The notes below the pieces were generated by a model. The model made no database searches, was not told where the DNA came from, and was given only the letters and a program-made list of their open reading frames with translations. Below, piece after piece: positions 15,147 to 23,162 of a stretch of 26,024 nt of DNA. How positions within the stretch are numbered: the stretch's first letter is position 1; each line of letters starts with the position of its first letter. The stretch is from Clostridiales bacterium (GTDB lineage: Bacteria > Bacillota > Clostridia > Oscillospirales > Oscillospiraceae). A program made the position numbers and the translations under genes. The DNA is taken from contig JAHZGF010000026.1 in assembly GCA_019420945.1 (NCBI GenBank), positions 1 to 26,024 on the forward strand. The letters run 5' to 3'.

Positions 15147-16582
15147 TTTCGTACAGCCTCCTTTGGAACAGAAAGTTCAATGCGGAATCTGGGAACAGTA
15201 TAGAGCTCCACCGTGCCGCCAAGCCGATGGATCCTGCGGCGCATCTCACGGATCCCGCCCCCTTCCCGGATGGGTCCCGCGGGGGGAATTCCATTGTCGG
15301 TGACTGTCATGCGCCAGCAGTCATTCTGAAAAAAGTGAAATTGGACACGGGAGGCATATCCGTGGCGAACGGCGTTGGTGACACACTCCACGGCGATTTC
15401 GGCGAAGTTTTCCGCCACCTCTTCATCCTCCGGCAGCGTCCCCTGGGTCTCCACACACACCTCCATGCCCTGAAATGTTTCTTTAAGCAAGTTCAATCGG
15501 TGGGCAGGACTGGGTTTCCCATCCTCCCGAAGCGCTGTGGGCAAGCTGCTCACGAACTTTAACAGCAGCGTTTCATCCTGTTGTTGGTTGTCCCGCAAAG
15601 CCCGGAGCAGGATGCTGATGCGCTGCCCCAGAAGGTCATGAACCCTCCCTTTGCTCCGGGCGATCTCCTCTGCTTCGCAGATTGCCTGCAAATGCTCAAT
15701 GGTGTGGCGAAGCTCCTGTCCCCGTTTTTCCAGAGCCTCATTTTGCTGAGCCAGGAGCGTCACCGCGTTCCACTGCTCCGCAACATCGTCGGCGGCGAAC
15801 AGGATACAGGTCCGGCGGCCCACGGGAATTTCGTGGGAGGAAATACTCCATACAGAGGCATCCGAAAAGCGAAATACCTGCTGTCCTCCTAAGACCTCAC
15901 GGACACATCCACCACTCAGCGGACCGTCCTCCAAAATCTGCTGAAATTCCCTGCCGCTGTGCAGGGGATGTCCTATCATCTTTTGAGCAAGCATCTCCAT
16001 CCGGCGATTGCACAGCAGGATCTCCCCCTTCGGACGAAGGAACAGCAGTCCGGTATCCAGGGAATCAATGGCTTCCTTGATGGAGATAGAGGAGATTTGG
16101 GTATGGAGCTCCCGCCGGCGCAGCAGGCAGATATGTACGCTGCGGAGCAGGAAAAACAGAAGACTGCCCAGGAAAAAGAGGGGATAGGCAGGCCCAGCAA
16201 TCCTCTCTGTTATGGGAAGTAACACAGCAGCCCCGCCCACTGCGAAAAATGGCCAGATCAACTCTGTTCCCACAGCGGCGGAAGTCCCCAGCACCGCCGC
16301 CAGCAGAAATACTACCTGACGGGCAAAGGCATAGGAGTTGGCCGCCATAAAATTGCCGTACAGCCCGTACTGTACCTGGCCCAGGAGAGCTGCAAAGAGA
16401 AACAGCACCGCCAGGACGGCGCATTCCATTCCGTTTTCCGCTATGCGTGCCCATCCGGCTCTTAGGCGGCGGATACTGTAAGAGATGTTCAGGGCCTGCA
16501 GCACAATGCACAGCGCCACTGCCATCACCAACATGGTCAGTATCCCATGGGGGAAACGGTAAAATTCAGCCACAGGTTTCAC
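15143..16582 (-). CDS. NarL-type sensor histidine kinase
   Basis: A 479-residue membrane kinase. The N terminus carries five or six membrane helices (about 12-155), followed by a PAS-like segment (about 170-275) and a coiled segment. The dimerisation/phosphotransfer helix has GRVHDLLGQRISILLRAL (H315). The ATP-binding domain shows the N box ECVTNAVRHG (N403), the G1 box VTDNG (D429) and the G2 box GGGIREMRRRIHRLGG. These are the features of HisKA_3-type kinases that pair with LuxR-type regulators, and one follows directly. The start overlaps the end of the 7TM gene by 17 nt. All catalytic boxes look intact, so this should be the active kinase of the pair of sensors encoded here. Confidence 0.9.
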   Translation of the reverse strand: MKPVAEFYRFPHGILTMLVMAVALCIVLQALNISYSIRRLRAGWARIAENGMECAVLAVLFLFAALLGQVQYGLYGNFMAANSYAFARQVVFLLAAVLGTSAAVGTELIWPFFAVGGAAVLLPITERIAGPAYPLFFLGSLLFFLLRSVHICLLRRRELHTQISSISIKEAIDSLDTGLLFLRPKGEILLCNRRMEMLAQKMIGHPLHSGREFQQILEDGPLSGGCVREVLGGQQVFRFSDASVWSISSHEIPVGRRTCILFAADDVAEQWNAVTLLAQQNEALEKRGQELRHTIEHLQAICEAEEIARSKGRVHDLLGQRISILLRALRDNQQQDETLLLKFVSSLPTALREDGKPSPAHRLNLLKETFQGMEVCVETQGTLPEDEEVAENFAEIAVECVTNAVRHGYASRVQFHFFQNDCWRMTVTDNGIPPAGPIREGGGIREMRRRIHRLGGTVELYTVPRFRIELSVPKEAVRK

Positions 16583-18986
16583 CTCCTAAGGGTATCCGCA
16601 TACAGATCCCGAAAGCGTCGTCCAAATCCTTACAGGCGATTTGCCCTCCCATTGCAGATACCGATGTGATCAGTTCCTCCGAGAAATGCCATTGTGTAGG
16701 ATCGCCGCCTGGAAGAAAACGGAACACCAGATCGGAGCCCTCCGATTCCAGATATCCCATCAGCGGCGAGGCAGTTTCCTTTAAAGCCCAGGATATGGTT
16801 TCAAAGGCATAGTCGTAACAGAGCGCCGCGCTTCGGATCTCCAGCGCCTCCTTTTGCCCACAGCGGATCAGCGTTTGCAGCCCGGCATAGCGGGCCAGTT
16901 CCGCCAACTCGTCCAAGTACAATTCAAGCTCATCGCCGGGGAGAAGCTCCCCCTGGCGGGCCAGGAAGAACAGGTTACATCTCCGCTTGATGTGGCACAG
17001 ACACAGGGTGATATAAGCGGTCAAGCCTTTTGGTTTGTCTGTTTTCGGCAGGGTTTTAATCAGGCGTGTCAGCGATGCCACACGCTGCTCCATATCCCGG
17101 TCCAGCTGCTCGAACAAAGATCGGTTCGCCTCCACGGTCATCAGGCGCTTTTTGATTTCGCCTTCTTCCCGCAGCAGTCTGTTGGCTGCCTCCAGACGGT
17201 CCTGCACATCCTGGATCTCCCTTTTCAGCCGGTTGATCCGGGAGAGATCCTCCTGCCACACCGCCATGCCGCTTCGGACTGGAATGGCGTGTAGCTGTGT
17301 GTTGCTATCTCGCAGCAGAGGCTGTTCCATATCCATCAAAAGCCGCTTCCAGATAGAACGTGAAATGGGGTGTGCGCTGCGAGAGGACAGAACAGTGCGG
17401 CCATTTTCGTCCAGTATGGTCAGACTGATGGGCGCGAAAGCGAACAGACGCTGATATTGGATATTGACCGGCACAAGCCCTGCATGGAGCACCGTTTCAA
17501 AAAACAGGACAGACAAGATGCAGATGTTAACTGTGATGTCGCTCTCCCACGCCAGCGGTACGCGATAAACGTAGGCAATGACATAGAAAATCAATCCCCC
17601 ACAGAACAACAGCGAAAATAGTTTGCCGCCCCAGTAGGCGCTTTTTCGCCCCTTGTATAAAAGCTTTACCACGGCTAAGACGAAAAACAGGAGTGAAAAC
17701 GCAATCATCAGCCAATATCCCAAACCGTAACTATAGTCGCTGGCCCAATTCCCCTCCAGGTCAAAACGGAATACCAGCCGATGGAGGTCGTTGGTCAGCA
17801 CCAGCAGCACCGAAAGAACATAGCAGACAAGAGGAGGCCACAGGGGATGTGCCAGCCGTTTTTCCCCCTCTGCCCGGTCCAAAATCTCTGTCAAATACAG
17901 CAGTGCCACCGGCAGGGCCAATTGAAAGAGATAATAGCCATACCAACACATACGGGTCAGGGTTCCTTCTGTCAGCTGCTGATATTTGAACAGGCGCAGC
18001 AGCAGCCACCCTACCGTCAGCCAGCTCAACAAGCTGACGACCCGGCGAACATCGCGGCGCATCATGCGGTGAGATACGGTTCCCTTCCACAACAGGATGG
18101 CTGCGGAGAGAAATAGGGCAGATAGAATATGCTCTCTCAGGTCGGCTGTGGTATAGAGCCGGCTATGGAATACCTGCCGGCGCAGATCACGGCTGCTGTC
18201 CCCGGTAATGGCCAGAAACCGGTCGTAGTCTTCCTCGCCCAGGACGCGGGCGGACCGGTAATCGGCGGGAAAGTCCTGTGGCCGCTCTCCACTGGCCAGC
18301 GGCAGGCCCGCCGACAGCAGGGCAGCATCCAGCCCCGGTTCCAGGGCCAGGGGAACATCGGAGAACAGCCCCATACGGTAGGACAACGTGCCTTCCACCG
18401 GCACGATGATCTCATAAGTTCCGCCGCTGCGGTTCCATGCGGCGGCCTCATAGTCCAGACAGAGCAGAATGGGGGCATCCGATCCTTCCAACTCAAATCC
18501 ACCGTTCTGGCAGAGATGTTCCAAAAAATCAAGAGCTTCTCTCTTTGAAGGTTCCTTTGGGTTCAGCCCATAGGACAGTGCCCCCAAAACAAGCATATTG
18601 CGCACAATGGAGGTGCTGCTCATGCCGACAGGAACCCGATTTTCCCGAAGGCTGTTCCAGCCGGTAACGACTGCGTCCGTGCGGGTGCGGTCTACTGCCA
18701 GGACCACCGTGGCCGATACATGGGGATACCAATACCGGCCAACACCTCGTGCCATAGCAGGGACAGCCTGTACATCGAAGCATGCCACTGGGTTGCCCTG
18801 GGACAATTCCCCGTAGAGGGTGTCCTCTGCCTCTCGAAGCGTATATCCGGGAAGGAAAGGATCCAGAGCAGAGCTGTATTCCCTGGAGCCCTCTGCCACA
18901 GGGACCAAATGACCTTCAGAAGTTTCCACACTGCATCCAGCCAGCAGCAGGCATAGCAGGAGAATGGGCAACCATCGCATTTTCAT
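16566..18986 (-). CDS. Lipoprotein/7TM sensor with degenerate kinase-like C terminus
   Basis: An 806-residue hybrid. ATG at 18986 overlaps the upstream stop and starts a lipoprotein signal (MKMRWLPILLLCLLLAGC, lipobox Cys18). An outward domain of about 265 residues follows, then seven membrane helices (about 287-520). A short PAS-like stretch (TILDENGRTVLSSRSAH) and a coiled coil (about 585-650) lead into a C-terminal domain with a weak GHKL-ATPase outline (SAMGGQIACKDL, FGICMRIPLGG). No phospho-accepting His motif, clear N box or G1 DxGxG is visible, so I read it as a pseudokinase. It sits between a Cys-rich protein and a true kinase with overlaps on both sides, and probably feeds signals to that kinase. 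Confidence 0.82.
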   Translation of the reverse strand: MKMRWLPILLLCLLLAGCSVETSEGHLVPVAEGSREYSSALDPFLPGYTLREAEDTLYGELSQGNPVACFDVQAVPAMARGVGRYWYPHVSATVVLAVDRTRTDAVVTGWNSLRENRVPVGMSSTSIVRNMLVLGALSYGLNPKEPSKREALDFLEHLCQNGGFELEGSDAPILLCLDYEAAAWNRSGGTYEIIVPVEGTLSYRMGLFSDVPLALEPGLDAALLSAGLPLASGERPQDFPADYRSARVLGEEDYDRFLAITGDSSRDLRRQVFHSRLYTTADLREHILSALFLSAAILLWKGTVSHRMMRRDVRRVVSLLSWLTVGWLLLRLFKYQQLTEGTLTRMCWYGYYLFQLALPVALLYLTEILDRAEGEKRLAHPLWPPLVCYVLSVLLVLTNDLHRLVFRFDLEGNWASDYSYGLGYWLMIAFSLLFFVLAVVKLLYKGRKSAYWGGKLFSLLFCGGLIFYVIAYVYRVPLAWESDITVNICILSVLFFETVLHAGLVPVNIQYQRLFAFAPISLTILDENGRTVLSSRSAHPISRSIWKRLLMDMEQPLLRDSNTQLHAIPVRSGMAVWQEDLSRINRLKREIQDVQDRLEAANRLLREEGEIKKRLMTVEANRSLFEQLDRDMEQRVASLTRLIKTLPKTDKPKGLTAYITLCLCHIKRRCNLFFLARQGELLPGDELELYLDELAELARYAGLQTLIRCGQKEALEIRSAALCYDYAFETISWALKETASPLMGYLESEGSDLVFRFLPGGDPTQWHFSEELITSVSAMGGQIACKDLDDAFGICMRIPLGGETCG

Positions 18987-19336
18987 GGCGCCACCGGCTC
19001 CCCGGACTCCTTCATGCGCCCGGCGCACTCCCGGCACAGGTCCATCTCATCGCAGATGAGAAAACAGGCATCACAGACCAGCCGCCGGCAGATGGGACAC
19101 TGACTGAATCGCTCTCGGGCTTCTTTTCTCGCGGCCTGGAGGGCTCGTTCCTTCTCCCTTTGGTAAAGGACCTCATAGAGCTCTTGTTTTTCTCGGTGCT
19201 GGGACATCTGGGCCGCTTTGGAAAAAGGAATCGCACTGCTGTACCAGTATTCCCCACACACCTCGCATCGAATGGAAAAGCAGAAATATTGGGGCGTGGA
19301 ACAATCCTCCAGATGACTGGACAACAAGTTGGTCAT
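18983..19336 (-). CDS. Small Cys-rich zinc-binding protein
   Basis: A 117-residue soluble protein. An N-terminal CxxC pair (CEVC at about 24-27) is followed by a charged helical segment rich in Glu, Arg and Lys (about 45-78). A cluster of six or more cysteines follows (CPICRRLVCDACFLICDE, then CRECAG), probably binding zinc. AGGAGG lies 8 nt before the ATG, and the TGA stop overlaps the start of the 7TM sensor gene. It is the first gene of the sensor operon and lies behind a palindrome-bearing leader. A redox- or zinc-responsive adaptor for the sensors is possible; no family is recognised. Confidence 0.78.
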   Translation of the reverse strand: MTNLLSSHLEDCSTPQYFCFSIRCEVCGEYWYSSAIPFSKAAQMSQHREKQELYEVLYQREKERALQAARKEARERFSQCPICRRLVCDACFLICDEMDLCRECAGRMKESGEPVAP

Positions 19337-19352
19337 ATCAAGGGCCTCCTTT

Positions 19353-19376
19353 CTACTCCTGTTATAACAGGAGTAG
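19353..19376. promoter_or_regulatory. Perfect 24-bp palindrome before the sensor operon
   Basis: CTACTCCTGTTA (19353-19364) is followed directly by its exact complement-inverse TAACAGGAGTAG (19365-19376). It lies between the likely -10 box (19384-19389) and the ribosome site of the Cys-rich gene. It could be an operator near the transcription start, or an RNA hairpin shielding the ribosome site. No other perfect palindrome of this length was seen in the window. Confidence 0.65.
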
Positions 19377-19383
19377 GTCCAAG

Positions 19384-19436
19384 AGTATATGGTCCAATAG
19401 ATACTTTTCCGGGCTTTTTATGAAAGTATCCAATGG
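19384..19436 (-). promoter_or_regulatory. Candidate regulated promoter of the sensor operon
   Basis: A -10 box TATACT (minus strand, 19384-19389) has no recognisable -35. A 14-bp inverted repeat surrounds the -35 region: CCAATAGATACTTT (19394-19407) and AAAGTATCCAATGG (19423-19436), matching 11 of 14 when inverted. This differs from the CTACCC-type operator of the other two operons, which suggests another regulator or an autoregulatory site. Confidence 0.45.
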
Positions 19437-19447
19437 ATAATAGAGAA

Positions 19448-19480
19448 AGCGCACAAAACCATTTTTGGGTTTTGTGCGCT
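19448..19480 (-). terminator. Intrinsic terminator after the membrane LuxR gene
   Basis: AGCGCACAAAACC (19448-19460) pairs perfectly with GGTTTTGTGCGCT (19468-19480) over 13 bp, with a 7-nt loop. On the minus strand TTTCTCTATTATCC follows. It lies 22 nt past the stop of the LuxR-type regulator gene and closes the binding-protein operon. Confidence 0.85.
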
Positions 19481-19502
19481 CTGCCCAATTGTGCCCTAGG
19501 TA

Positions 19503-21095
19503 TTAAAAAAGTTCCGAAAGCCTTCCGCAGCGGCGGAGAAGGTCAATATACAGCATTAGTTCATCTCGGGAAGCAACCCCCAGCTTTTCGTAGATGCTCC
19601 GGTTGTGCTTGCGGACCGTACTCATGCTGATAAAGGCCAGGTCCGGGATGTCCGCGATCTCGTGCCCATCGATGTAGTAGCGCAGGATATTCCGCTCCGC
19701 CTCGGTCAGCAGATCCTTCCGCTCCACAAACTGGTCGAACAGTTCCGCAATGTTGGGAGGAAGCTCTCCCTGCTCCAGCCGCTGGTTCCGGGCCCGGGCG
19801 TTGAGAAACTCCGCCAGTTCATCCACCTCCGAGATCCCGGAGGACAGCCCCTGTTCCGGCAGTTCTTCCTGCTGGAACCGTTTCAGACTGTCGGTGATGG
19901 GCCGGACAAATCGCCGGGACAGGAAGAAGGACAGGGCCAGCAGCGCCAGCAGCAATCCCAAGGCTGCGATAATCCAGGTTCTTTGCACCTCAGCAGTGTA
20001 TGCGGCATAGCTTTCCTGGGGGATCAGGATGGCCGCAGCCCAAACGGTATCCTCCGCTTCTCCCTTAGAGATGGGTATGGTTTCATGCAGGCCGATATAC
20101 CGTCCAGCGCCTGTGTCGTATTCGTTATAGTATCGCCCCTGATGGATGGCCAGAGTCTCCTGGCCGTCCAGGTAGGTGCCGTTGACGCTGCCCACCAATC
20201 CATCCGGCAGCAGCAGACGGCTGTCCTGGACCGGAGCCAGCACGGTGACAGCGGAGCCGAACTTTCCCTCCAGGGTGGGATAGGACAGCTGGAAATACAA
20301 AGCGCTGATCTCCACGCCGCAGACACCGTAAACTGTCCCATCACTTCCCACGATGGGGACACACAGCAGCATAGCCGATTCCCAAGTGTCCTTTAGATCG
20401 ATCCGGCGGGACCAGAAATAGCGCTGCGCAGGGCGGTCCAAGGGCGTGTCCATCAGCTCCCGGCAGCCTGGGATCTGATCGGTGTCAAATTCCAGATTCC
20501 ACCGATTGTGCAACTCCAGATCCTTTTGCCGGGCAATATCCGGAATGCCGCGGAAGTAGACCACGGTAGGGGCTACCGGATTGCTGGCGCTGAGGTTGGA
20601 GTAGCGCAGGTGGATGCCGCTTCTGGAGTGGTCCGCCACCCCCAAGGCAGTGTTGGCCGTGGCGTCCAAGATCGCATAGGCCCCATTGCAGTTGGCAGTC
20701 TGGAGGGTGGTATTGACCAGCGGGTACATGATCTGCTGCAGCTTCAGCAGCCGCTCCGAGTCATCGTTGACCTCTTGCAGCGAGATGCCCTCCCGTACCA
20801 GCTCCCCTTCGATCTCGCGGCTGAGTTCTTTGGAGAGATTCAGGCTCTGGGCGGTCAGGCGATCCAGGCGACTGGCCAGGCTATCCTGTGTATTTTTCAG
20901 TTGGAGCTCCATCACCTCATGGAGCTGCTCGTCGTTTTGGGAAAAGGCCCCGGCGATGGACAGAAGGAGGATCACCGCCGCAAAGACTACCAGGATCATG
21001 GACACCCAGTAGAGCATCAGCTTTCGCTGCATCCCTACGCTCTGCTTTTTGGCAAAGGCGTTCAACGCCCGGAGTTCTTTCAGTCTGTTGCGCAC
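19503..21095 (-). CDS. Membrane-tethered LuxR-type transcription factor with extracellular sensor
   Basis: A 530-residue one-component regulator. The first membrane helix is at about 26-50. A large extracytoplasmic domain of Cache-like character (about 51-380; includes YFWSRRIDLKDTWES and PIVGSDGTVYGVCGVEIS) follows, then a second membrane helix (about 384-402) and a HAMP-like linker with a ISEVDELAEFLNARARNQ helix. The C terminus is a LuxR-type helix-turn-helix (about 461-523; LLTEAERNILRYYIDG, then STVRKHNRSIYEKLG). GTG at 21095 has GAGGAGG 8 nt upstream and lies 23 nt after the binding-protein stop. A DNA-binding domain fixed to the membrane implies direct control of nearby promoters without a kinase. 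The adjacent binding protein is the natural candidate for delivering the signal. Confidence 0.88.
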   Translation of the reverse strand: MRNRLKELRALNAFAKKQSVGMQRKLMLYWVSMILVVFAAVILLLSIAGAFSQNDEQLHEVMELQLKNTQDSLASRLDRLTAQSLNLSKELSREIEGELVREGISLQEVNDDSERLLKLQQIMYPLVNTTLQTANCNGAYAILDATANTALGVADHSRSGIHLRYSNLSASNPVAPTVVYFRGIPDIARQKDLELHNRWNLEFDTDQIPGCRELMDTPLDRPAQRYFWSRRIDLKDTWESAMLLCVPIVGSDGTVYGVCGVEISALYFQLSYPTLEGKFGSAVTVLAPVQDSRLLLPDGLVGSVNGTYLDGQETLAIHQGRYYNEYDTGAGRYIGLHETIPISKGEAEDTVWAAAILIPQESYAAYTAEVQRTWIIAALGLLLALLALSFFLSRRFVRPITDSLKRFQQEELPEQGLSSGISEVDELAEFLNARARNQRLEQGELPPNIAELFDQFVERKDLLTEAERNILRYYIDGHEIADIPDLAFISMSTVRKHNRSIYEKLGVASRDELMLYIDLLRRCGRLSELF

Positions 21096-21118
21096 GGTGG
21101 TTCCTCCTCTCTTACAGG

Positions 21119-22483
21119 TTATTGCTCCATGATCTCCCGGAAGGCCTGGAGCCGCTCAGCGCTGATCTGCTCCAACCCGGTTTCCCCAGCCTCCAGATAA
21201 TCCTGACGGCCCAGCGCAAGCTGTGAGCGCACCTGATCTTCCAGGGTCGTTTCCAGGCTCAGATAGCTCTCCAGCTGGGGCGGCACATAAAACTCATAGT
21301 TTGCCTGGGTATCCAGGTACGCCTGATAGAGGGAGGCGTATTTGGCGCTCTCCAGTCCCTCGATGGCCTTCGGCAGTTCGTTTTCAAAGGCGGCCCGAGT
21401 CACCGGCATGTAGCCCGTTCGGGTCACGAACTCCACATTGTGGTCCGGCTCGGTCAGCCACTTGAGGAAGGTCACGGCGGCCTGCTCCCGCTCCGGGGTG
21501 GAGCGTACGGTGCAGAAACCGGCTCCCCGCTGCATGACCAGGTTTTTCCCGTTTTCAAAGACCGGGCAGGGACGGGAAACGATGGTGATGTCCTCAGAGG
21601 TGTTGTCCGGATAGGTCACCACATCGCTGTAATAGAGGATGCTGGCAGAGGAGGCCACGCTGACGATGCTGTCGCCGGTGCGGATCGATTCTGTGGCATA
21701 ACCGCCCTTGAGCCAGACGCCGCCCCGCAGGGCGGCCCGGGCCAGGGGTTCCCACGCCGTCTGGAAGGCGGGGCCGAAGGCCAGCACATCCCCCCGGAAG
21801 AAGTCCTCGCCCAGGGACTGGGCTCCTACCTGGAAGTAGTTGAAGTAGTAGTCGTGAACGAACATGGACTTGGCATCCCCCGGAATATCCGGCGTCTGGT
21901 CGTCGGTCCAGTCCGCGTAGATCTCCGCAGCCCTGTAAAGCCCCTCCCATGTATCCAGATCCTCGATCGTTACACCGGTAGCCTGGGAGAAGCGGTCGAA
22001 GATGGTCTGGTTGATGAACATGATCTCTGTGGATTTGGCCACCGGCAGCACCACCAGACGGTCATTGACCGTCCCCTCCTCCAGAAAGGCTGGGAGGAAG
22101 GCGGACAGCTCCTCCTGGCTGAAATAGTCCCGGTAGTCCACCAAAATGCTGTCGTCGGGCAGGGCCATCACCGTCTTGGGATAGGATACGAAAAGGTCGG
22201 GCAGCTCCGGAGCTCCCGGCTCTCCGTTGGCGGCTGCCAGCACCAGCTCGTGGATGATATTGGTATTGGACACGGAGGTGACCTGCACATTGATCTGCTG
22301 CTCTTTTCCCACCGTCTGGTTGAACTCATCGATCAGATCGTTGAGCGGCGAATCGGTCTGCCCGCCATACACGTGCCATACCGTAATGGTAATCGGCGTT
22401 TCTTCTTTATTCACAGTGTTTGAACAGCCGGTACATAGCAATACTACGGCGACCAGCAAAAGCATGAGCTTTCTATGTTTCAT
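21119..22483 (-). CDS. Extracellular solute-binding lipoprotein (family 1, sugar type)
   Basis: A 454-residue predicted lipoprotein with signal MKHRKLMLLLVAVVLLCTGC and lipobox Cys20. The body follows the ABC family-1 binding protein pattern: ITITVWHVYGG start, LPDLFVSYP, VVLPVAKSTEIMFINQTIF, a WEPLARAAL segment and AAVTFLKWLTEPDHNVEFV near the end. ATG at 22483 has GAGGGGG upstream and lies about 88 nt from the likely transcription start. No ABC permease or ATPase is nearby; the next gene encodes a membrane LuxR-type sensor instead. That suggests the binding protein serves sensing rather than transport. The ligand cannot be told from sequence. Confidence 0.9.
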   Translation of the reverse strand: MKHRKLMLLLVAVVLLCTGCSNTVNKEETPITITVWHVYGGQTDSPLNDLIDEFNQTVGKEQQINVQVTSVSNTNIIHELVLAAANGEPGAPELPDLFVSYPKTVMALPDDSILVDYRDYFSQEELSAFLPAFLEEGTVNDRLVVLPVAKSTEIMFINQTIFDRFSQATGVTIEDLDTWEGLYRAAEIYADWTDDQTPDIPGDAKSMFVHDYYFNYFQVGAQSLGEDFFRGDVLAFGPAFQTAWEPLARAALRGGVWLKGGYATESIRTGDSIVSVASSASILYYSDVVTYPDNTSEDITIVSRPCPVFENGKNLVMQRGAGFCTVRSTPEREQAAVTFLKWLTEPDHNVEFVTRTGYMPVTRAAFENELPKAIEGLESAKYASLYQAYLDTQANYEFYVPPQLESYLSLETTLEDQVRSQLALGRQDYLEAGETGLEQISAERLQAFREIMEQ

Positions 22484-22577
22484 AAGTTCATTCCCCCTCA
22501 TATCATTTTGCGAGATCACAAATATTCAATCTGTTCTGAGGCTCTCTATTCTCCCATCGATTAAATTTTTGTCTTTT

Positions 22578-22622
22578 AGTATAGCACAGATCTCGTTTCC
22601 CTTCACTACCCGTAATGGATAG
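22578..22622 (-). promoter_or_regulatory. Operator-promoter upstream of the binding-protein operon
   Basis: CTACCCGT-A-ATGGATAG (22606-22622) is a 17-bp imperfect palindrome (6 of 8 arm pairs). It lies exactly 22 nt upstream of -10 box TATACT (minus strand, 22578-22583), and the -35 (GTGAAG) is weak. The site, the spacing and the AAAAAGACTA edge match those before receiver B at 14424-14468, so both promoters are probably bound by the same LuxR-type activator. Confidence 0.65.
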
Positions 22623-22820
22623 TCTTTTTCGGTAACCTCAGAATTGATCTTTTCCTTATTATATAGGCTGCAAAAAGGCATTGCAAGCATGGCGACTCCT
22701 CGCCAGTTGAAGATGTTATCTTGCAGGACAGAGTCAAAGACCTGCTGATGTTTTCGGTGTAGATGATCAATGCCTTCCTTTAAGAGATTCTTTTCTGTGT
22801 TTTTTGATTTCAAACAAAAA

Positions 22821-22844
22821 CCCTCCAAGGAAAACCTTGGAGGG
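22821..22844 (-). terminator. Intrinsic terminator of the displaced tRNA-Arg gene
   Basis: CCCTCCAAGG (22821-22830), AAAA, CCTTGGAGGG (22835-22844) form a perfect 10-bp stem. On the minus strand TTTTTGTTTG follows. It lies 2 nt past the encoded CCA of the tRNA fragment, as expected for the native tRNA terminator. Confidence 0.9.
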
Positions 22845-22846
22845 CT

Positions 22847-22891
22847 TGGTGCGCCCGACTGGATTCGAACCAGCGGCCTACAGAGTCGGAG
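22847..22891 (-). pseudogene. 3' half of tRNA-Arg(CCG), probable att scar
   Basis: Read on the minus strand, the fragment gives an anticodon loop CTCCGAC (anticodon CCG), then TCTGT, variable loop AGGCC, a T arm GCTGG-TTCGAAT-CCAGT, acceptor strand CGGGCGC, discriminator A and encoded CCA. The 5' side of the anticodon stem is missing: the bases at 22892-22896 do not pair with TCTGT, and no D arm or 5' acceptor strand is found. A tRNA cut at the anticodon loop with its own terminator retained is the usual result of integration into the 3' part of a tRNA gene. The element should lie to the right, with an intact tRNA-Arg at its far end outside the window. Confidence 0.85.
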
Positions 22892-22967
22892 TTATCAGGC
22901 CGTCAAGGAAGAAACCCAGATTTTATGCGGGTTTCAGGTACATCGCACAAAATTAGCAGCCATTTGC

Positions 22968-23012
22968 AAAAACCGGGGAAGCCCTTGGTACGCCTGGGCT
23001 CCCACGGTTTTT
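22968..23012. terminator. Bidirectional hairpin inside the element end
   Basis: AAAAACCGGGGAAGCCC (22968-22984) pairs with GGGCTCCCACGGTTTTT (22996-23012), matching 15 of 17, around an 11-nt loop. Runs of A before and T after make it a possible terminator on both strands. Between the tRNA scar (22891) and toxN (23163) no gene is visible; the rest holds only AGTAGTCA repeated at 23030 and 23041 and a weak hairpin at 23122-23145 that may end toxN transcription. Confidence 0.6.
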
Positions 23013-23162
23013 CCGGTTTTGGGGAAATAGTAGTCAAACAGTAGTCAGAGGGTGGGCAGAAAGGAAAAAGTCACTGGGTGAAACAGGGGCGGATTTTGGA
23101 GAGCGGGAGTTCCAAACGCTTGGCTTTGTCCCTGTGGGAAAAGCCACAGCCTTCCTCTCTCG

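Noticed and set aside
22526..22828. Minus-strand open frame of 100 codons between the tRNA scar and the binding-protein gene
   Set aside because: Its TTG start lies inside the tRNA terminator hairpin with no ribosome site, and its codons overlap the conserved operator-promoter at 22578-22622.
22770..23030. Plus-strand open frame reading GAPDWIRTSGLQ across the tRNA fragment
   Set aside because: This peptide type is a frequent false call from the antisense of tRNA T arms; the DNA is explained by the tRNA-Arg scar and a hairpin.
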